Shown piece after piece: positions 52,363 through 61,432 of a stretch of DNA of 64,000 nucleotides. The DNA is taken from assembly GCA_002381645.1 (NCBI GenBank), contig DFXE01000010.1, positions 67,554 to 131,553 of the forward strand. Reading direction: 5' to 3'. The notes under the pieces were generated by a model. That model worked only from the letters and a program-made list of their open reading frames with translations. It had not been told where the DNA came from and searched no databases. How positions within the stretch are numbered: position 1 is the stretch's first letter; every line of letters begins with the position of its first letter. The stretch comes from Bacteroidales bacterium UBA4116. Lineage in GTDB: Bacteria > Bacteroidota > Bacteroidia > Bacteroidales > Tannerellaceae. The position numbers and the translations under genes are program-made.

Positions 52363-53805
52363 TTATTTTTTTACCCATACGGCTAAGTTTCCTCCCTTTA
52401 CCATGAAGTTTCCATCTCCATTTTCATCTATAGTAACTTCTTCTTTTATATTTCCCGTGAATTCGTACCACACTTCACCTTTTCTTTCGGCACCTACGTT
52501 CATCGTTTTGTTGCCGTCGTCACCGGTAGACATCAGAAAAACTAAACCTGATCCGGGATGATTATCATCTCCCATGCGGACAAAGCCGCATACATTCCCA
52601 TGATCAAAATAATCATGCTGTTCACCGTAAGCATATTGTTTACGTGCTTTCATAAGTACATCAATAATCAACTGGTGAGGTGATTTCTTTTTACCGATAC
52701 TGTAATAATCCCCATAAAAAATACATGGATAACCTTCTTTCATCAGAAGTATCAAACCGTAGGCTAAAGGTTTAAACCAGCTTTTTACCTGTGATTCGAG
52801 AGAGCTGCCCCATTGCGAATCGTGATTGTCGACAAAAGTCACCGATAATTCGGGATGGGTCATCACCAGTGTATCATGTAAAATGGTTTGAAGGTCATAA
52901 TCTCTTCCGTTGGTAGATGCAAGGTACATATTGTAATGCAAAGGAACGTCAAAAAGATCGACTTTGTATTGAAGTTTTGATAAATATCCTTCCAGTGAGT
53001 GTATATCCTTTTTCCAATATTCGCCTACAGCATAAAAATCGTCACCTTTTTCGGCCCTTATAGTGTCGAGGAAATGTTTAATATATGCATCATTAATATG
53101 TTTAATAGCGTCCAGGCGCATGCCGTCGAGGTTTAATTCTTTTGTTACCCAAATACCCCATTTTTTCATTTCTTCCACTACTTCCGGATGGTCAAAGTCG
53201 ATATCTGCATACATCAGGTAATCATAATTTCCGTTTTCACTGTCTACTCCCTGCGCCCAGCTTTTGCCTTCGCCCTGTATCTGGTAAATACCGGTTTTTC
53301 CATTCGCCTGGTTGTAATCGGTACCTGTGAAATGATACCAGTGCCATTTAAAATCAGAATATTTATTGTTTCTGCCGGGGAAATCAAAACCCGTCCAACC
53401 CTCTATTTCATAAGCATCGCTTATTTGCTTTTTCCGTTGGTTGGGATCGACTTCTTTTACCATGAATTTCTCTGTGTAATCGGCACCGGCTTTATGATTC
53501 ATTACGGCATCGAAATAAACGGATATCTGATATTTATGGAGCTCTTCAATGGCTTCAATTAATTCCTGTTTGGTACCATATTTAGTTCTGATGGTTCCTT
53601 TTTGATCGAATTCTCCCAAATCATATAAATCATAGATACCATATCCTACATCTTTATCATGTGTTCCTTTACAAGCCGGTGGTATCCATACGGAAGTTAC
53701 GCCTACTTCATGTAAATGCGATGCATCTTTTTTTAATTTTTTCCAGAATTTTCCATTAGCCGGAAGATTCCATTCAAAATATTGCATCATTACTCCATTT
53801 TTCAT
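52363..53805 (-). CDS. Cytoplasmic alpha-amylase (GH13)
   Basis: 480 residues, no signal peptide. The (beta/alpha)8 barrel has VYFDAVMNHKAG, the nucleophile Asp in LDGMRLDAIKHI, the acid Glu in YAVGEYWK and the transition-state Asp in FVDNHDSQ. The extended N-terminus MKNGVMMQYFEWNLPANGKF fits the intracellular GH13_5 type (E. coli AmyS/AmyA-like). It hydrolyses internal glycogen or maltodextrin. It stands alone, not in a Sus locus. Confidence 0.93.
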   Translation of the reverse strand: MKNGVMMQYFEWNLPANGKFWKKLKKDASHLHEVGVTSVWIPPACKGTHDKDVGYGIYDLYDLGEFDQKGTIRTKYGTKQELIEAIEELHKYQISVYFDAVMNHKAGADYTEKFMVKEVDPNQRKKQISDAYEIEGWTGFDFPGRNNKYSDFKWHWYHFTGTDYNQANGKTGIYQIQGEGKSWAQGVDSENGNYDYLMYADIDFDHPEVVEEMKKWGIWVTKELNLDGMRLDAIKHINDAYIKHFLDTIRAEKGDDFYAVGEYWKKDIHSLEGYLSKLQYKVDLFDVPLHYNMYLASTNGRDYDLQTILHDTLVMTHPELSVTFVDNHDSQWGSSLESQVKSWFKPLAYGLILLMKEGYPCIFYGDYYSIGKKKSPHQLIIDVLMKARKQYAYGEQHDYFDHGNVCGFVRMGDDNHPGSGLVFLMSTGDDGNKTMNVGAERKGEVWYEFTGNIKEEVTIDENGDGNFMVKGGNLAVWVKK

Positions 53806-54037
53806 ATTCCTGATTATTTCAATGTAATTAGTTATAATTTTTATTATAAAATAAAGAATGGTTTAATTCAAAATATTTAATAGAACATGACAAAAACGGT
53901 TTTTGTTTTTGATTTAATTATCATATTTCCTTAATGTTTTTTAATGTGTAATTTGAGTGTTAATCGTGAACAATTAACAGCCCAGACTGTTTCTATCCCA
54001 TATAACAATTTATATTAACCGTTTAAAATTATAAGTT

Positions 54038-54286
54038 ATGGGATTAGGACTTTTATGGTCAATTATTGTCGGCATAGCAGCCGGCGCCATAGCCGGATGG
54101 CTGATGAAAGGTAGTGGCTTTGGTATTATTATGAATCTTGTAGTAGGTCTTGTAGGCAGTCTTTTAGGAGGTTGGATTTACGGATTACTGGGTTTTCACA
54201 CGGATAGTATTTTAGGTGTATTGCTAATGTCAGTCGTGGGTGCCGTTGTCCTCCTATGGATTGTTTCATTATTTACAAGGCGGTAA
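54038..54286 (+). CDS. YeaQ/YmgE/GlsB-family small membrane protein
   Basis: 82 residues in about three hydrophobic segments (LLWSIIVGIAAGAIAGWLMK, LVVGLVGSLLGGWIYGLLGF, GVLLMSVVGAVVLLWIVSLF). Belongs to the transglycosylase-associated family. Such proteins are often stress-induced; the mechanism is unknown. It is followed 33 bp later by the FAD oxidoreductase, in a small cluster with an SDR. Confidence 0.88.
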   Translation: MGLGLLWSIIVGIAAGAIAGWLMKGSGFGIIMNLVVGLVGSLLGGWIYGLLGFHTDSILGVLLMSVVGAVVLLWIVSLFTRR

Positions 54287-54319
54287 GGAATTTAGTTTTT
54301 ACACCCCAAACATATTGTT

Positions 54320-55531
54320 ATGGACCTTTATTCGGGATTACCTTATTGGATAGCAAAAAATCCATTGTACAATTATTTTAATCCGTTGGAATCCGACTAT
54401 AATACGGATATAGTGATTATTGGAAGCGGTATTACAGGTGCACTTGTTGCACATGAGCTGTGTACTGCAGGCATTAAATGTACAATGATTGAAAAGCGCA
54501 GTATAAGTACCGGAAGTTCAACCGCTAGTACTGCTTTGCTCCAATACGAAATTGATACACCACTGAGCGAGTTGGTTAAAATGATTGAAGAAGATTTGGC
54601 TGTAAAAGCATATGAATCCTGTCTTCAATCCATAAACGATCTTGAAAAGGTTTTTAAAAGTATCGGATTAAATCCTGATTTTGAAAGAGTGCCGAGTGTT
54701 TATTATGCTACAAATCATAAAGGGCATAAGCTTATTGAAAAAGAATATGTGATTCGAACAAAATATCATTTGCCTGTAAATTATTTAAGTAAAAAAGAAC
54801 TAAATGATAAATACGGCATAAAAGCACCTGGCGCTCTTGAAAATAATGTTTCTGCCCAGATAGATGCCTATAAGGCGGCTACACATTTAATAGATTACCA
54901 TATAAAGAACAGCGACCTCGACGTTTTTTCCCATACAGAGATTATCACCTACCAGAAAACAGCATCCGGATATGAGTTGCAAACTGCAAATTATTCTAAA
55001 ATAAATTGTAAATACCTGATCATAGCGGCAGGATTTGAAGCGGGCAGGTTCTTGCCTAAACAAGTAATGAAATTAACTTCTACTTATGCTATTATCTCTC
55101 AACCTGTAGACGAAAAGTTTATATGGGCCGATAAAAGTTTAATATGGGAAACAAAAGAACCCTATTTATACATACGAACTGACAAAAACCGTATAATCGC
55201 AGGGGGCGAGGATGAAGATTTCAAAGACCCTGTCTTACGTGATAAGTTATTGAGGCGTAAGGTAGGTATTCTGGAAAAAAAGATAAAGAAATTGTTTCCG
55301 AAAATTCCCTTTAAAACCGAAATGGCCTGGTGCGGAACATTTAGTTCCACTGACGATGGTTTACCATATATTGGTAACTGGCCGGGAAAGGATGACATGT
55401 TTTATGCCCTTGGATATGGAGGTAACGGAATTACTTTCAGTATGGTAGCGGCGCAAATGGCCCGAAACAAATTAGAAGGTAAGAAAGACAGTCGTGAAGA
55501 GGTTTTCGGATTCGAACGAATGAATATTTAG
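54320..55531 (+). CDS. FAD-dependent oxidoreductase (DAO family)
   Basis: 403 residues. N-terminal dinucleotide-binding motif IVIIGSGITGALVAHELCTAGIKC followed by STGSSTASTALLQYEIDTP. C-terminal MAWCGTFSSTDDGLPYIG and GYGGNGITFSM are DAO-fold flavin-contact regions. Related to glycine/sarcosine oxidase-like and putidaredoxin-type gamma-glutamyl-putrescine oxidases. The substrate is not known. It lies between YeaQ-like and SDR genes on the same strand, suggesting a stress-response operon. Confidence 0.85.
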   Translation: MDLYSGLPYWIAKNPLYNYFNPLESDYNTDIVIIGSGITGALVAHELCTAGIKCTMIEKRSISTGSSTASTALLQYEIDTPLSELVKMIEEDLAVKAYESCLQSINDLEKVFKSIGLNPDFERVPSVYYATNHKGHKLIEKEYVIRTKYHLPVNYLSKKELNDKYGIKAPGALENNVSAQIDAYKAATHLIDYHIKNSDLDVFSHTEIITYQKTASGYELQTANYSKINCKYLIIAAGFEAGRFLPKQVMKLTSTYAIISQPVDEKFIWADKSLIWETKEPYLYIRTDKNRIIAGGEDEDFKDPVLRDKLLRRKVGILEKKIKKLFPKIPFKTEMAWCGTFSSTDDGLPYIGNWPGKDDMFYALGYGGNGITFSMVAAQMARNKLEGKKDSREEVFGFERMNI

Positions 55532-55559
55532 TGATATATTTTAAATAAAAGTTAGAACT

Positions 55560-56459
55560 ATGGAAAATAAAAGTATCAAGGATATGCAAAACCCTCTCGA
55601 TCAGTATTACGAAGGTGGATATCCGAAACAGTACCAAAACCCTCCCGGGGTTCAGTCGAAAATGGATCCGGTTCCTGATTGTGGTGAGAAAACATATGTA
55701 GGGAGCGGACGTTTAAAAAATCGTAAAGCATTAATAACGGGTGGCGACTCCGGTATTGGCCGGGCAGTTGCAATTGCTTATGCACGTGAAGGAGCAGATG
55801 TTGTGTTGAATTATCTGCCCGACGAACAAAGTGATGCGGAAGAAGTTGCCAAATTAATAGAGGATGAAGGTCGTAAAGTATACTTAATACCTGGTGACCT
55901 GAGTGACGAAGAATTCAATAAAAAACTGGTTGAAGAAGCCAATGAAAAATTGGGCGGACTGGATATTCTGGTACTCAATGCGGGTCAGCAGTTTGCAGTG
56001 GAAGATATTGCCGACCTGAGCACGGAACAATTAAGGAAAACCTTTGAAGTTAATTTATTTTCGATGTTTTGGACAGTAAAAGCAGCTTTACCTCTTTTAC
56101 CTGCCGGATCATCCATTATTACAACTACTTCCATACAAGCCTACCAACCCAGCGAACATTTGCTGGATTACGCTGCATCAAAAGGTGCTATAGCTGAGTT
56201 TAGCCGCGCATTGGCAAAACAAATAGCCAATAAAGGTATTCGTGTAAACAGTGTTGCTCCAGGCCCGATCTGGACTGCTTTACAAGTAGTCGGGGGACAG
56301 CCGCAGGAAGCGCTTCCTAAATTCGGACAAAGCACTCCGTTAAAACGTGCCGGTCAACCTGCTGAATTGGCCGGAGTGTACGTATTCCTGGCATCTCAGG
56401 AATCGAGTTATGTAACTGCAGAGGTTTATGGAGTTACCGGTGGAAATCACACTGCCTGA
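55560..56459 (+). CDS. SDR-family oxidoreductase (general stress YhdF/YghA type)
   Basis: 299 residues. N-terminal extension ~1-45 with DQYYEGGYPKQYQNPPG typical of the YghA/GSP39 group, then the Rossmann motif ITGGDSGIGRAVAIAYAREG, LNAGQQ, the Ser in TTTSIQA, and YAASKGAIAEFSRAL with catalytic Tyr and Lys. Uses NAD(P)H to reduce an aldehyde or ketone. It follows the FAD enzyme by 28 bp. The relatives are stress-induced in Bacillus and enterobacteria. Confidence 0.92.
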   Translation: MENKSIKDMQNPLDQYYEGGYPKQYQNPPGVQSKMDPVPDCGEKTYVGSGRLKNRKALITGGDSGIGRAVAIAYAREGADVVLNYLPDEQSDAEEVAKLIEDEGRKVYLIPGDLSDEEFNKKLVEEANEKLGGLDILVLNAGQQFAVEDIADLSTEQLRKTFEVNLFSMFWTVKAALPLLPAGSSIITTTSIQAYQPSEHLLDYAASKGAIAEFSRALAKQIANKGIRVNSVAPGPIWTALQVVGGQPQEALPKFGQSTPLKRAGQPAELAGVYVFLASQESSYVTAEVYGVTGGNHTA

Positions 56460-56480
56460 TATATAGTATAAGTTTAAGTA

Positions 56481-56553
56481 GGCACGGCGATTACAACACA
56501 TAATTAAGTTTTGTTTTTCATTTTGTATTTTGTAATTCGGGTAATCCCGTGCC
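56481..56553. terminator. Convergent terminator SDR / acyl-CoA carboxylase
   Basis: GGCACGGCGATTAC (56481-56494) pairs with GTAATCCCGTGCC (56541-56553) with one bulged base, across a ~46-nt T-rich loop, between convergent stops. Confidence 0.6.
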
Positions 56554-56560
56554 TCAGCTT

Positions 56561-57085
56561 TTACTCTACGATCATTATTTTATCCCCGACAGCCATCTTA
56601 TCTGTTTCGTTTATAAATACTTCTTTTACTGTACCGTCAATAGGGCTGCGTATTTCATTTTCCATTTTCATGGCTACCAATACACATAAAGGATCTCCTG
56701 TCTTTACCTCATCTCCGGCCTTCACATAAACTTTAAGAATTACACCCGGCATTTGAGCGGTAATTACCTGACGCCCTATCACTTTGGACTGTGTCCGCGA
56801 CAGGCGCATTTTCTTCAGTTCATTAATAACGCTGATGCGGAACAGGTCGCCCCGGTTTTTTACTTCATATTCGGAATCCCCAATACTTGATATCTGAACT
56901 CCGTGTGAACGATTGTTCAGGATAATAGAGTAAATACTATCTCCACCCACGTTATAATCGACTTCATATATATCACCGTTTATACAAACCTTTTTTACCG
57001 GCCCGTCTTCGAGAATATCTATCTTAAACTCCGTATCAGGTACATCATTTACAGTTGCATAATAAGTTGCTAATGCTTTTGGCAT
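56561..57085 (-). CDS. Biotin carboxyl carrier subunit of acyl-CoA carboxylase
   Basis: 174 residues. The C-terminal lipoyl/biotinyl domain (~95-174) has the biotinylated Lys in VLVAMKMENEIRSPIDGTV. The N-terminal ~90 residues are a linking/BT-like domain. A strong SD (AAAGGAGG, 57093-57100) precedes the ATG. It carries CO2 between the biotin carboxylase and the carboxyltransferase, whose genes lie directly upstream. Probably part of propionyl-CoA or acetyl-CoA carboxylase. Confidence 0.9.
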   Translation of the reverse strand: MPKALATYYATVNDVPDTEFKIDILEDGPVKKVCINGDIYEVDYNVGGDSIYSIILNNRSHGVQISSIGDSEYEVKNRGDLFRISVINELKKMRLSRTQSKVIGRQVITAQMPGVILKVYVKAGDEVKTGDPLCVLVAMKMENEIRSPIDGTVKEVFINETDKMAVGDKIMIVE

Positions 57086-57092
57086 AATCAGT

Positions 57093-57100
57093 CCTCCTTT
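57093..57100 (-). promoter_or_regulatory. Strong Shine-Dalgarno sequence before the BCCP gene
   Basis: AAAGGAGG on the minus strand, 7 bp before the ATG at 57085. One of only two such strong SDs noticed in the window. Confidence 0.6.
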
Positions 57101-57102
57101 GT

Positions 57103-58614
57103 TTAAAAGTTATTAGCTGACATTTGTAATTTTCCATAATGTTTCCAAAGCGATTCACCCACTAACGGTACTGTCGTAGCTCGTGCCGCCGCTTCTTTTT
57201 CCTCTTCAAAATGTTTGATAGCCGCTGCTATAACAGCAACGGTCGGATCGGTATTCTTACGGTGATTAAGATCTTCTATATCAAATTTTGTGTCGATAAA
57301 AGTGGTATCGTAATTTCCTTTCAGGAATGTTTTATTATGTAATACCCTCAGATGAAACGGTATGGTTGTTTTAATTCCTAATATCTTATATTCACGCAAA
57401 GCCCTGATCATATTTGATACGGCGGATTCACGGTTGCGTCCCCACGAACATAATTTAGCGATCATCGGATCATAGTGTAATGATACTTCAAATCCGGCAT
57501 ATGCCGCACTATCCAAACGAACATTCCTTCCTTCGGGCGCTTCCCTGACACGGATTACGCCGGGCGAAGGCATAAAATTATTTGCCGGGTCTTCGGCATA
57601 TATCCTGCATTCAATGGCAGCTCCCCTGAATTCAATTTCTTCCTGTTTATATGGCAGCCGGTTGCCTGCTGCTACCATTATCATATCACGGACAAGGTCT
57701 ACACCCGTACATTCTTCGGTAACAGGATGTTCTACCTGCAGGCGGGTATTCATTTCAAGAAAATAAAAATTCTGGTCTTTATCCATCATAAACTCCAACG
57801 TACCGGCACTGTAGTATCCTATTTTTTTACATGCTTTAACTGCTACCGCAAGCATTTTTTTTCTTGTCTCTTCTTTGACAAATGGGGAAGGAGCTTCTTC
57901 AATAACTTTTTGATTCCGCCGTTGTATGGAACATTCACGTTCATAAAGATGAATTATGTTACCATATTTATCGCCCAGTACCTGTACCTCTATATGGTGG
58001 GGATTCTCAATGTATTTTTCGATGTAAACAGCATCATTCCCAAATGAGTTTGCTGCTTCCGAACGTGACATTCTAAATGCGGCATCGAGGTCTTTTTCAT
58101 CTCGTACCAGCCGCATGCCTTTACCCCCTCCTCCCGCTGCAGCTTTCAACATGATAGGATATCCTATTTCCTTTGCTAAATCCCTTACTTCATCCAAGTC
58201 TGTGACAGGTTCTTCTGTACCGGGCACAACAGGTACGCCGGCAGCTTTCATGATCTTTCTTGCTTCCGTTTTCAACCCCATTTTAGCTATAATATCAGCG
58301 CTTGGACCTATAAAATTGACTCCTTCTTCTTCACATCTACGGGCAAAATTGGCATTTTCGGATAAGAAACCATACCCAGGATGAATAGCAGCACCCGTTT
58401 TCTTTGCTATTTCCAGAATAAGATCAGGTTTTAAATACGATGTATCTTCTTGATCTTCTGAGATACAATAGGCCTCTTCTGCATAGCGTACATGTAATGC
58501 TCCACGATCCACCTGCGTGTAAATAGCTACTGTTGGTAAATTCATTACACGGCAGGTACGGAATATGCGCATGGCTATTTCGCCCCGGTTGGCTACCAAT
58601 ACTTTTTTTATCAT
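57103..58614 (-). CDS. Biotin carboxylase subunit of acyl-CoA carboxylase
   Basis: 503 residues. ATP-grasp enzyme: VLVANRGEIAMRIFRTCR at the N-terminus, Gly-rich PIMLKAAAGGGGKGMRLV, FLEMNTRLQVEHPVTEE with catalytic residues, and GAAIECRIYAEDP. The length and C-terminal extension (~450-503) suit the PccA-type. It carboxylates the biotin of the BCCP encoded 17 bp downstream. It starts 114 bp below the carboxyltransferase gene. Confidence 0.93.
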   Translation of the reverse strand: MIKKVLVANRGEIAMRIFRTCRVMNLPTVAIYTQVDRGALHVRYAEEAYCISEDQEDTSYLKPDLILEIAKKTGAAIHPGYGFLSENANFARRCEEEGVNFIGPSADIIAKMGLKTEARKIMKAAGVPVVPGTEEPVTDLDEVRDLAKEIGYPIMLKAAAGGGGKGMRLVRDEKDLDAAFRMSRSEAANSFGNDAVYIEKYIENPHHIEVQVLGDKYGNIIHLYERECSIQRRNQKVIEEAPSPFVKEETRKKMLAVAVKACKKIGYYSAGTLEFMMDKDQNFYFLEMNTRLQVEHPVTEECTGVDLVRDMIMVAAGNRLPYKQEEIEFRGAAIECRIYAEDPANNFMPSPGVIRVREAPEGRNVRLDSAAYAGFEVSLHYDPMIAKLCSWGRNRESAVSNMIRALREYKILGIKTTIPFHLRVLHNKTFLKGNYDTTFIDTKFDIEDLNHRKNTDPTVAVIAAAIKHFEEEKEAAARATTVPLVGESLWKHYGKLQMSANNF

Positions 58615-58728
58615 GATATTCTATTTAATGATTAACGATTATTTGCGGAAAGTGGAAAGGAACATGCCCGACGGAATATTTTTATAACTGCTTCCTGCTT
58701 TTTCGCATGCTCTTTTCTGCATCTTCTG

Positions 58729-60273
58729 CTAAAGCGGAAGATTTGAATGTTTTTTGGGAGGATTGGACTGACGTTTGTTTGCCAGCAGTTCAAAACTACG
58801 GATTAGACGTGGTCTTGTAACTGATGGTTCGATAATTTCATCTATATATCCTAATTCTGCAGCCCGGTATGGATTTGCAAACTTTTCACGGTAATCCTCC
58901 TGCAGTTCCTTTCTCTTTGCTTCAATATCCTTAGCTGAGGATAGTTCTTTCCTGAAAAGTATATTTACTGCCCCGTCAGCGCCCATGACAGCAATTTCAG
59001 CAGTCGGATATGCAAAATTAATATCTCCCCGTATATGCTTTGAACTCATTACATCATATGCACCTCCATAGGCTTTACGTGTGATAAGTGTTACTTTAGG
59101 TACCGTAGCTTCACAGTATGCATAAAGCAATTTGGCTCCATGGCGTATGATCCCGTCATATTCCTGATTAACTCCCGGTAAAAATCCCGGTACATCAACA
59201 AAAGTCAGGATTGGAATATTGAACGCATCACAAAAACGGACAAAACGGGCAGCCTTGACCGAAGCATTGATATCTAATGTTCCCGCCAATGCAGCGGGTT
59301 GGTTAGCTACTACACCAATTGTTTTTCCGTTGAGCCGGATATAACCAATAACTATATTCTTAGCATAATCTTCGTGAATTTCAAAGAAATTTTGATCATC
59401 GGCAACTACGTTGATTAATTCTTTAATATCATAGGGTTGATTCGGATTGGTAGGTATCAAATCGTTTAGTTGTCTATCTATACGGTTAGGGCTGTCGGTA
59501 GTAGGAACAAAGGGTGGTTCTTCCATATTATTATTGGGTAGAAATGAAATTAATTCCCTGATTTTGAGTATGCAATCTATATCATTATCTGCAGAAAAAT
59601 GAGCAACTCCTGATTTGGCTGTATGAATCTCAGAACCACCTAATTCGTTCTTAGTTACCTCCTCTTGCGTTACACTTTTTACCACATCAGGACCGGTTAT
59701 AAACATATAGCTGCTTTCCTTTACCATAAAAATAAAATCGGTAAGCGCAGGTGAATAGACAGCTCCTCCGGCACATGGTCCCATTATGGCGCTGATCTGT
59801 GGTATTACACCGGACGCCAATGAATTTCTTAAAAATATTTCGGCATATCCGGCTAACGAACGAACTCCTTCCTGAATACGTGCTCCTCCTGAATCATTTA
59901 AACCTATGACAGGTGCCCCCAATTGCATCGCCATATCCATAATCTTACATATTTTGTGGGCATACGTTTCAGATAAAGCCCCTCCAAAAATGGTGAAATC
60001 CTGTGCGAAAACAAATACTGTACGTTTACCGATAATACCATATCCGGTTACGACGCCATCACCGGGAGGACGTTGTTTTTCAAGTCCGAAATCATAACAA
60101 CGATGAGTAACAAATTTGTCGATTTCTACAAAAGTTCCTTTTTCCAACAGTAATTCGATCCGTTCCCTTGCTGTGAGTTTACCGGCTGCATGTTGTTTCT
60201 CAATGCGTACTTCGCCGCCTCCTACCTCAGCTTGCTGATTTAAAGCTTCTAATTGAGCAATCTTTTCCTTCAT
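58729..60273 (-). CDS. Acyl-CoA carboxylase carboxyltransferase subunit (PccB/MmdA-like)
   Basis: 514 residues. Crotonase-type tandem domain: GVVTGYGIIGKRTVFVFAQDFTIFGGALSETYAHK, LNDSGGARIQEGV, IMGPCAGGAVYSPALTDF, PAALAGTLDINASVKAARFVRFCDAF, VPGFLPGVNQEYDGIIRHGAKLLYAY and YGGAYDVMSSKHI. Transfers CO2 to propionyl- or acetyl-CoA. Accompanied by biotin carboxylase and BCCP, and no membrane decarboxylase beta subunit (MmdB/OadB) is nearby, so a carboxylase is likelier than a sodium-pumping methylmalonyl-CoA decarboxylase. Confidence 0.93.
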   Translation of the reverse strand: MKEKIAQLEALNQQAEVGGGEVRIEKQHAAGKLTARERIELLLEKGTFVEIDKFVTHRCYDFGLEKQRPPGDGVVTGYGIIGKRTVFVFAQDFTIFGGALSETYAHKICKIMDMAMQLGAPVIGLNDSGGARIQEGVRSLAGYAEIFLRNSLASGVIPQISAIMGPCAGGAVYSPALTDFIFMVKESSYMFITGPDVVKSVTQEEVTKNELGGSEIHTAKSGVAHFSADNDIDCILKIRELISFLPNNNMEEPPFVPTTDSPNRIDRQLNDLIPTNPNQPYDIKELINVVADDQNFFEIHEDYAKNIVIGYIRLNGKTIGVVANQPAALAGTLDINASVKAARFVRFCDAFNIPILTFVDVPGFLPGVNQEYDGIIRHGAKLLYAYCEATVPKVTLITRKAYGGAYDVMSSKHIRGDINFAYPTAEIAVMGADGAVNILFRKELSSAKDIEAKRKELQEDYREKFANPYRAAELGYIDEIIEPSVTRPRLIRSFELLANKRQSNPPKKHSNLPL

Positions 60274-60826
60274 GGTTTATAGATTTATTAGGTTTCCGAT
60301 AAATATAAAGCATTATATATTTATAACAATCAAAATTATTATAAAATTTATCTATTTGCTTATAGATTATGTTTATTGCTAACATGTTTGATTAATGTAA
60401 GGATAAAATTTATTTCTAAATATTGTAGATATTGAAACTGAATAAAGCGAAGTTGAGTGGAAGATAAAATATTACGATTAGAAAAGTATGTAAAATTAAT
60501 ATCATTTAAATAGGTGAAACTCGCATTATTATCTTAATTAAGAAAGATACATTAACTAAACTGTAAAAGACTCTTAAATTGCTTATTATCAAAGGCAAAT
60601 CATGGTTGAATATAATATTATTACAACTTGATTCGTAAAAGAGTTATTCTATTATAATAAAAACTTTAAAAGATAGTTATTTTTTGTACATTTGTTTTTT
60701 TATCAATAATTACCCCACGACTAATTTAATAATTACGATACGAGTGGTTCATGAATGGATTAGGTTAAAATAGAATGTTTTGAATACCAGGATATTTTAT
60801 GCAGAAAGTTAAAAAAAACTTATATC
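60274..60826. other. AT-rich intergenic region between the carboxylase and sigma-factor genes
   Basis: About 550 bp without a gene; very AT-rich. A TACATTTG at 60687-60694 fits a plus-strand -7 element 133 bp before the sigma-factor ATG. No convincing RNA gene was seen. Confidence 0.6.
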
Positions 60827-61360
60827 ATGGATAGTTTGCAGGACAATTTCGATAAAATTTACTTGGCTTATTTTTATCGCCTGCATCGTTTTGCTAAAGA
60901 ATATGTCCTGTCTGACGAAGACGCAGAAAATATTGTACAAGACGTATTTCTCATGTTATGGGAGAAACGCCATATTGTTGAAGTTCAGATAAGTCTTACG
61001 GCTTATCTCTTTTCATTAGTGAAAAATAAATGTATTGATTATTTGCGTCATAAGAATGTATCTCAAGAGTTTAAAGAAGAATTAAATTATAAATTGTCTT
61101 CATTGGAAGAAATAAACCAAGCTTTCAGATCAGATGAAGAAATTGAGAAGTTTGTGACGGATGCCATTAATAAATTACCTGAACGTTGCAGGGTAATTTT
61201 TATTAAAAGCCGTATAGAAGGAAAAAAATATAAAGAAATAGCTGAAGAACTGAATATATCTGTAAATACCGTGGAAAACCAAATGTCTATTGCCTTAAAG
61301 AAGTTACGTGTTGAACTCAAAGACTATTTACCTTTATTATTATTCTTAACCATTTGTTAA
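60827..61360 (+). CDS. ECF RNA polymerase sigma factor
   Basis: 177 residues. Region 2 (FDKIYLAYFYRLHRFAKEYV, DAENIVQDVFLMLWEKRH) and region 4 (LPERCRVIFIKSRIEGKKYK, EIAEELNISVNTVENQMSIA). It is followed by a FecR anti-sigma and a SusC-type receptor with an STN domain. This is the classical layout in Bacteroidetes for an outer-membrane signal relayed to a sigma factor, usually to induce uptake of a glycan or host glycoprotein. Confidence 0.95.
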   Translation: MDSLQDNFDKIYLAYFYRLHRFAKEYVLSDEDAENIVQDVFLMLWEKRHIVEVQISLTAYLFSLVKNKCIDYLRHKNVSQEFKEELNYKLSSLEEINQAFRSDEEIEKFVTDAINKLPERCRVIFIKSRIEGKKYKEIAEELNISVNTVENQMSIALKKLRVELKDYLPLLLFLTIC

Positions 61361-61432
61361 ATAATATTTATTTATTATTACCTTTTAGTGGTGAAATAAA
61401 CTTAAAACGCTCTATCAGTAAATGCCTGAGAA

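Noticed and set aside
52363..53805. Secreted SusG-type amylase
   Set aside because: No signal peptide or lipobox, and no SusC/SusD neighbours; it fits the intracellular GH13 group.
58729..60273. Sodium-pumping methylmalonyl-CoA decarboxylase alpha subunit
   Set aside because: A biotin carboxylase gene is present and no membrane beta subunit is nearby, so an acyl-CoA carboxylase fits better.
60274..60826. Possible small RNA in the AT-rich gap
   Set aside because: Only a short AT palindrome and a -7-like element are visible; no stable structure or terminator supports an RNA gene.
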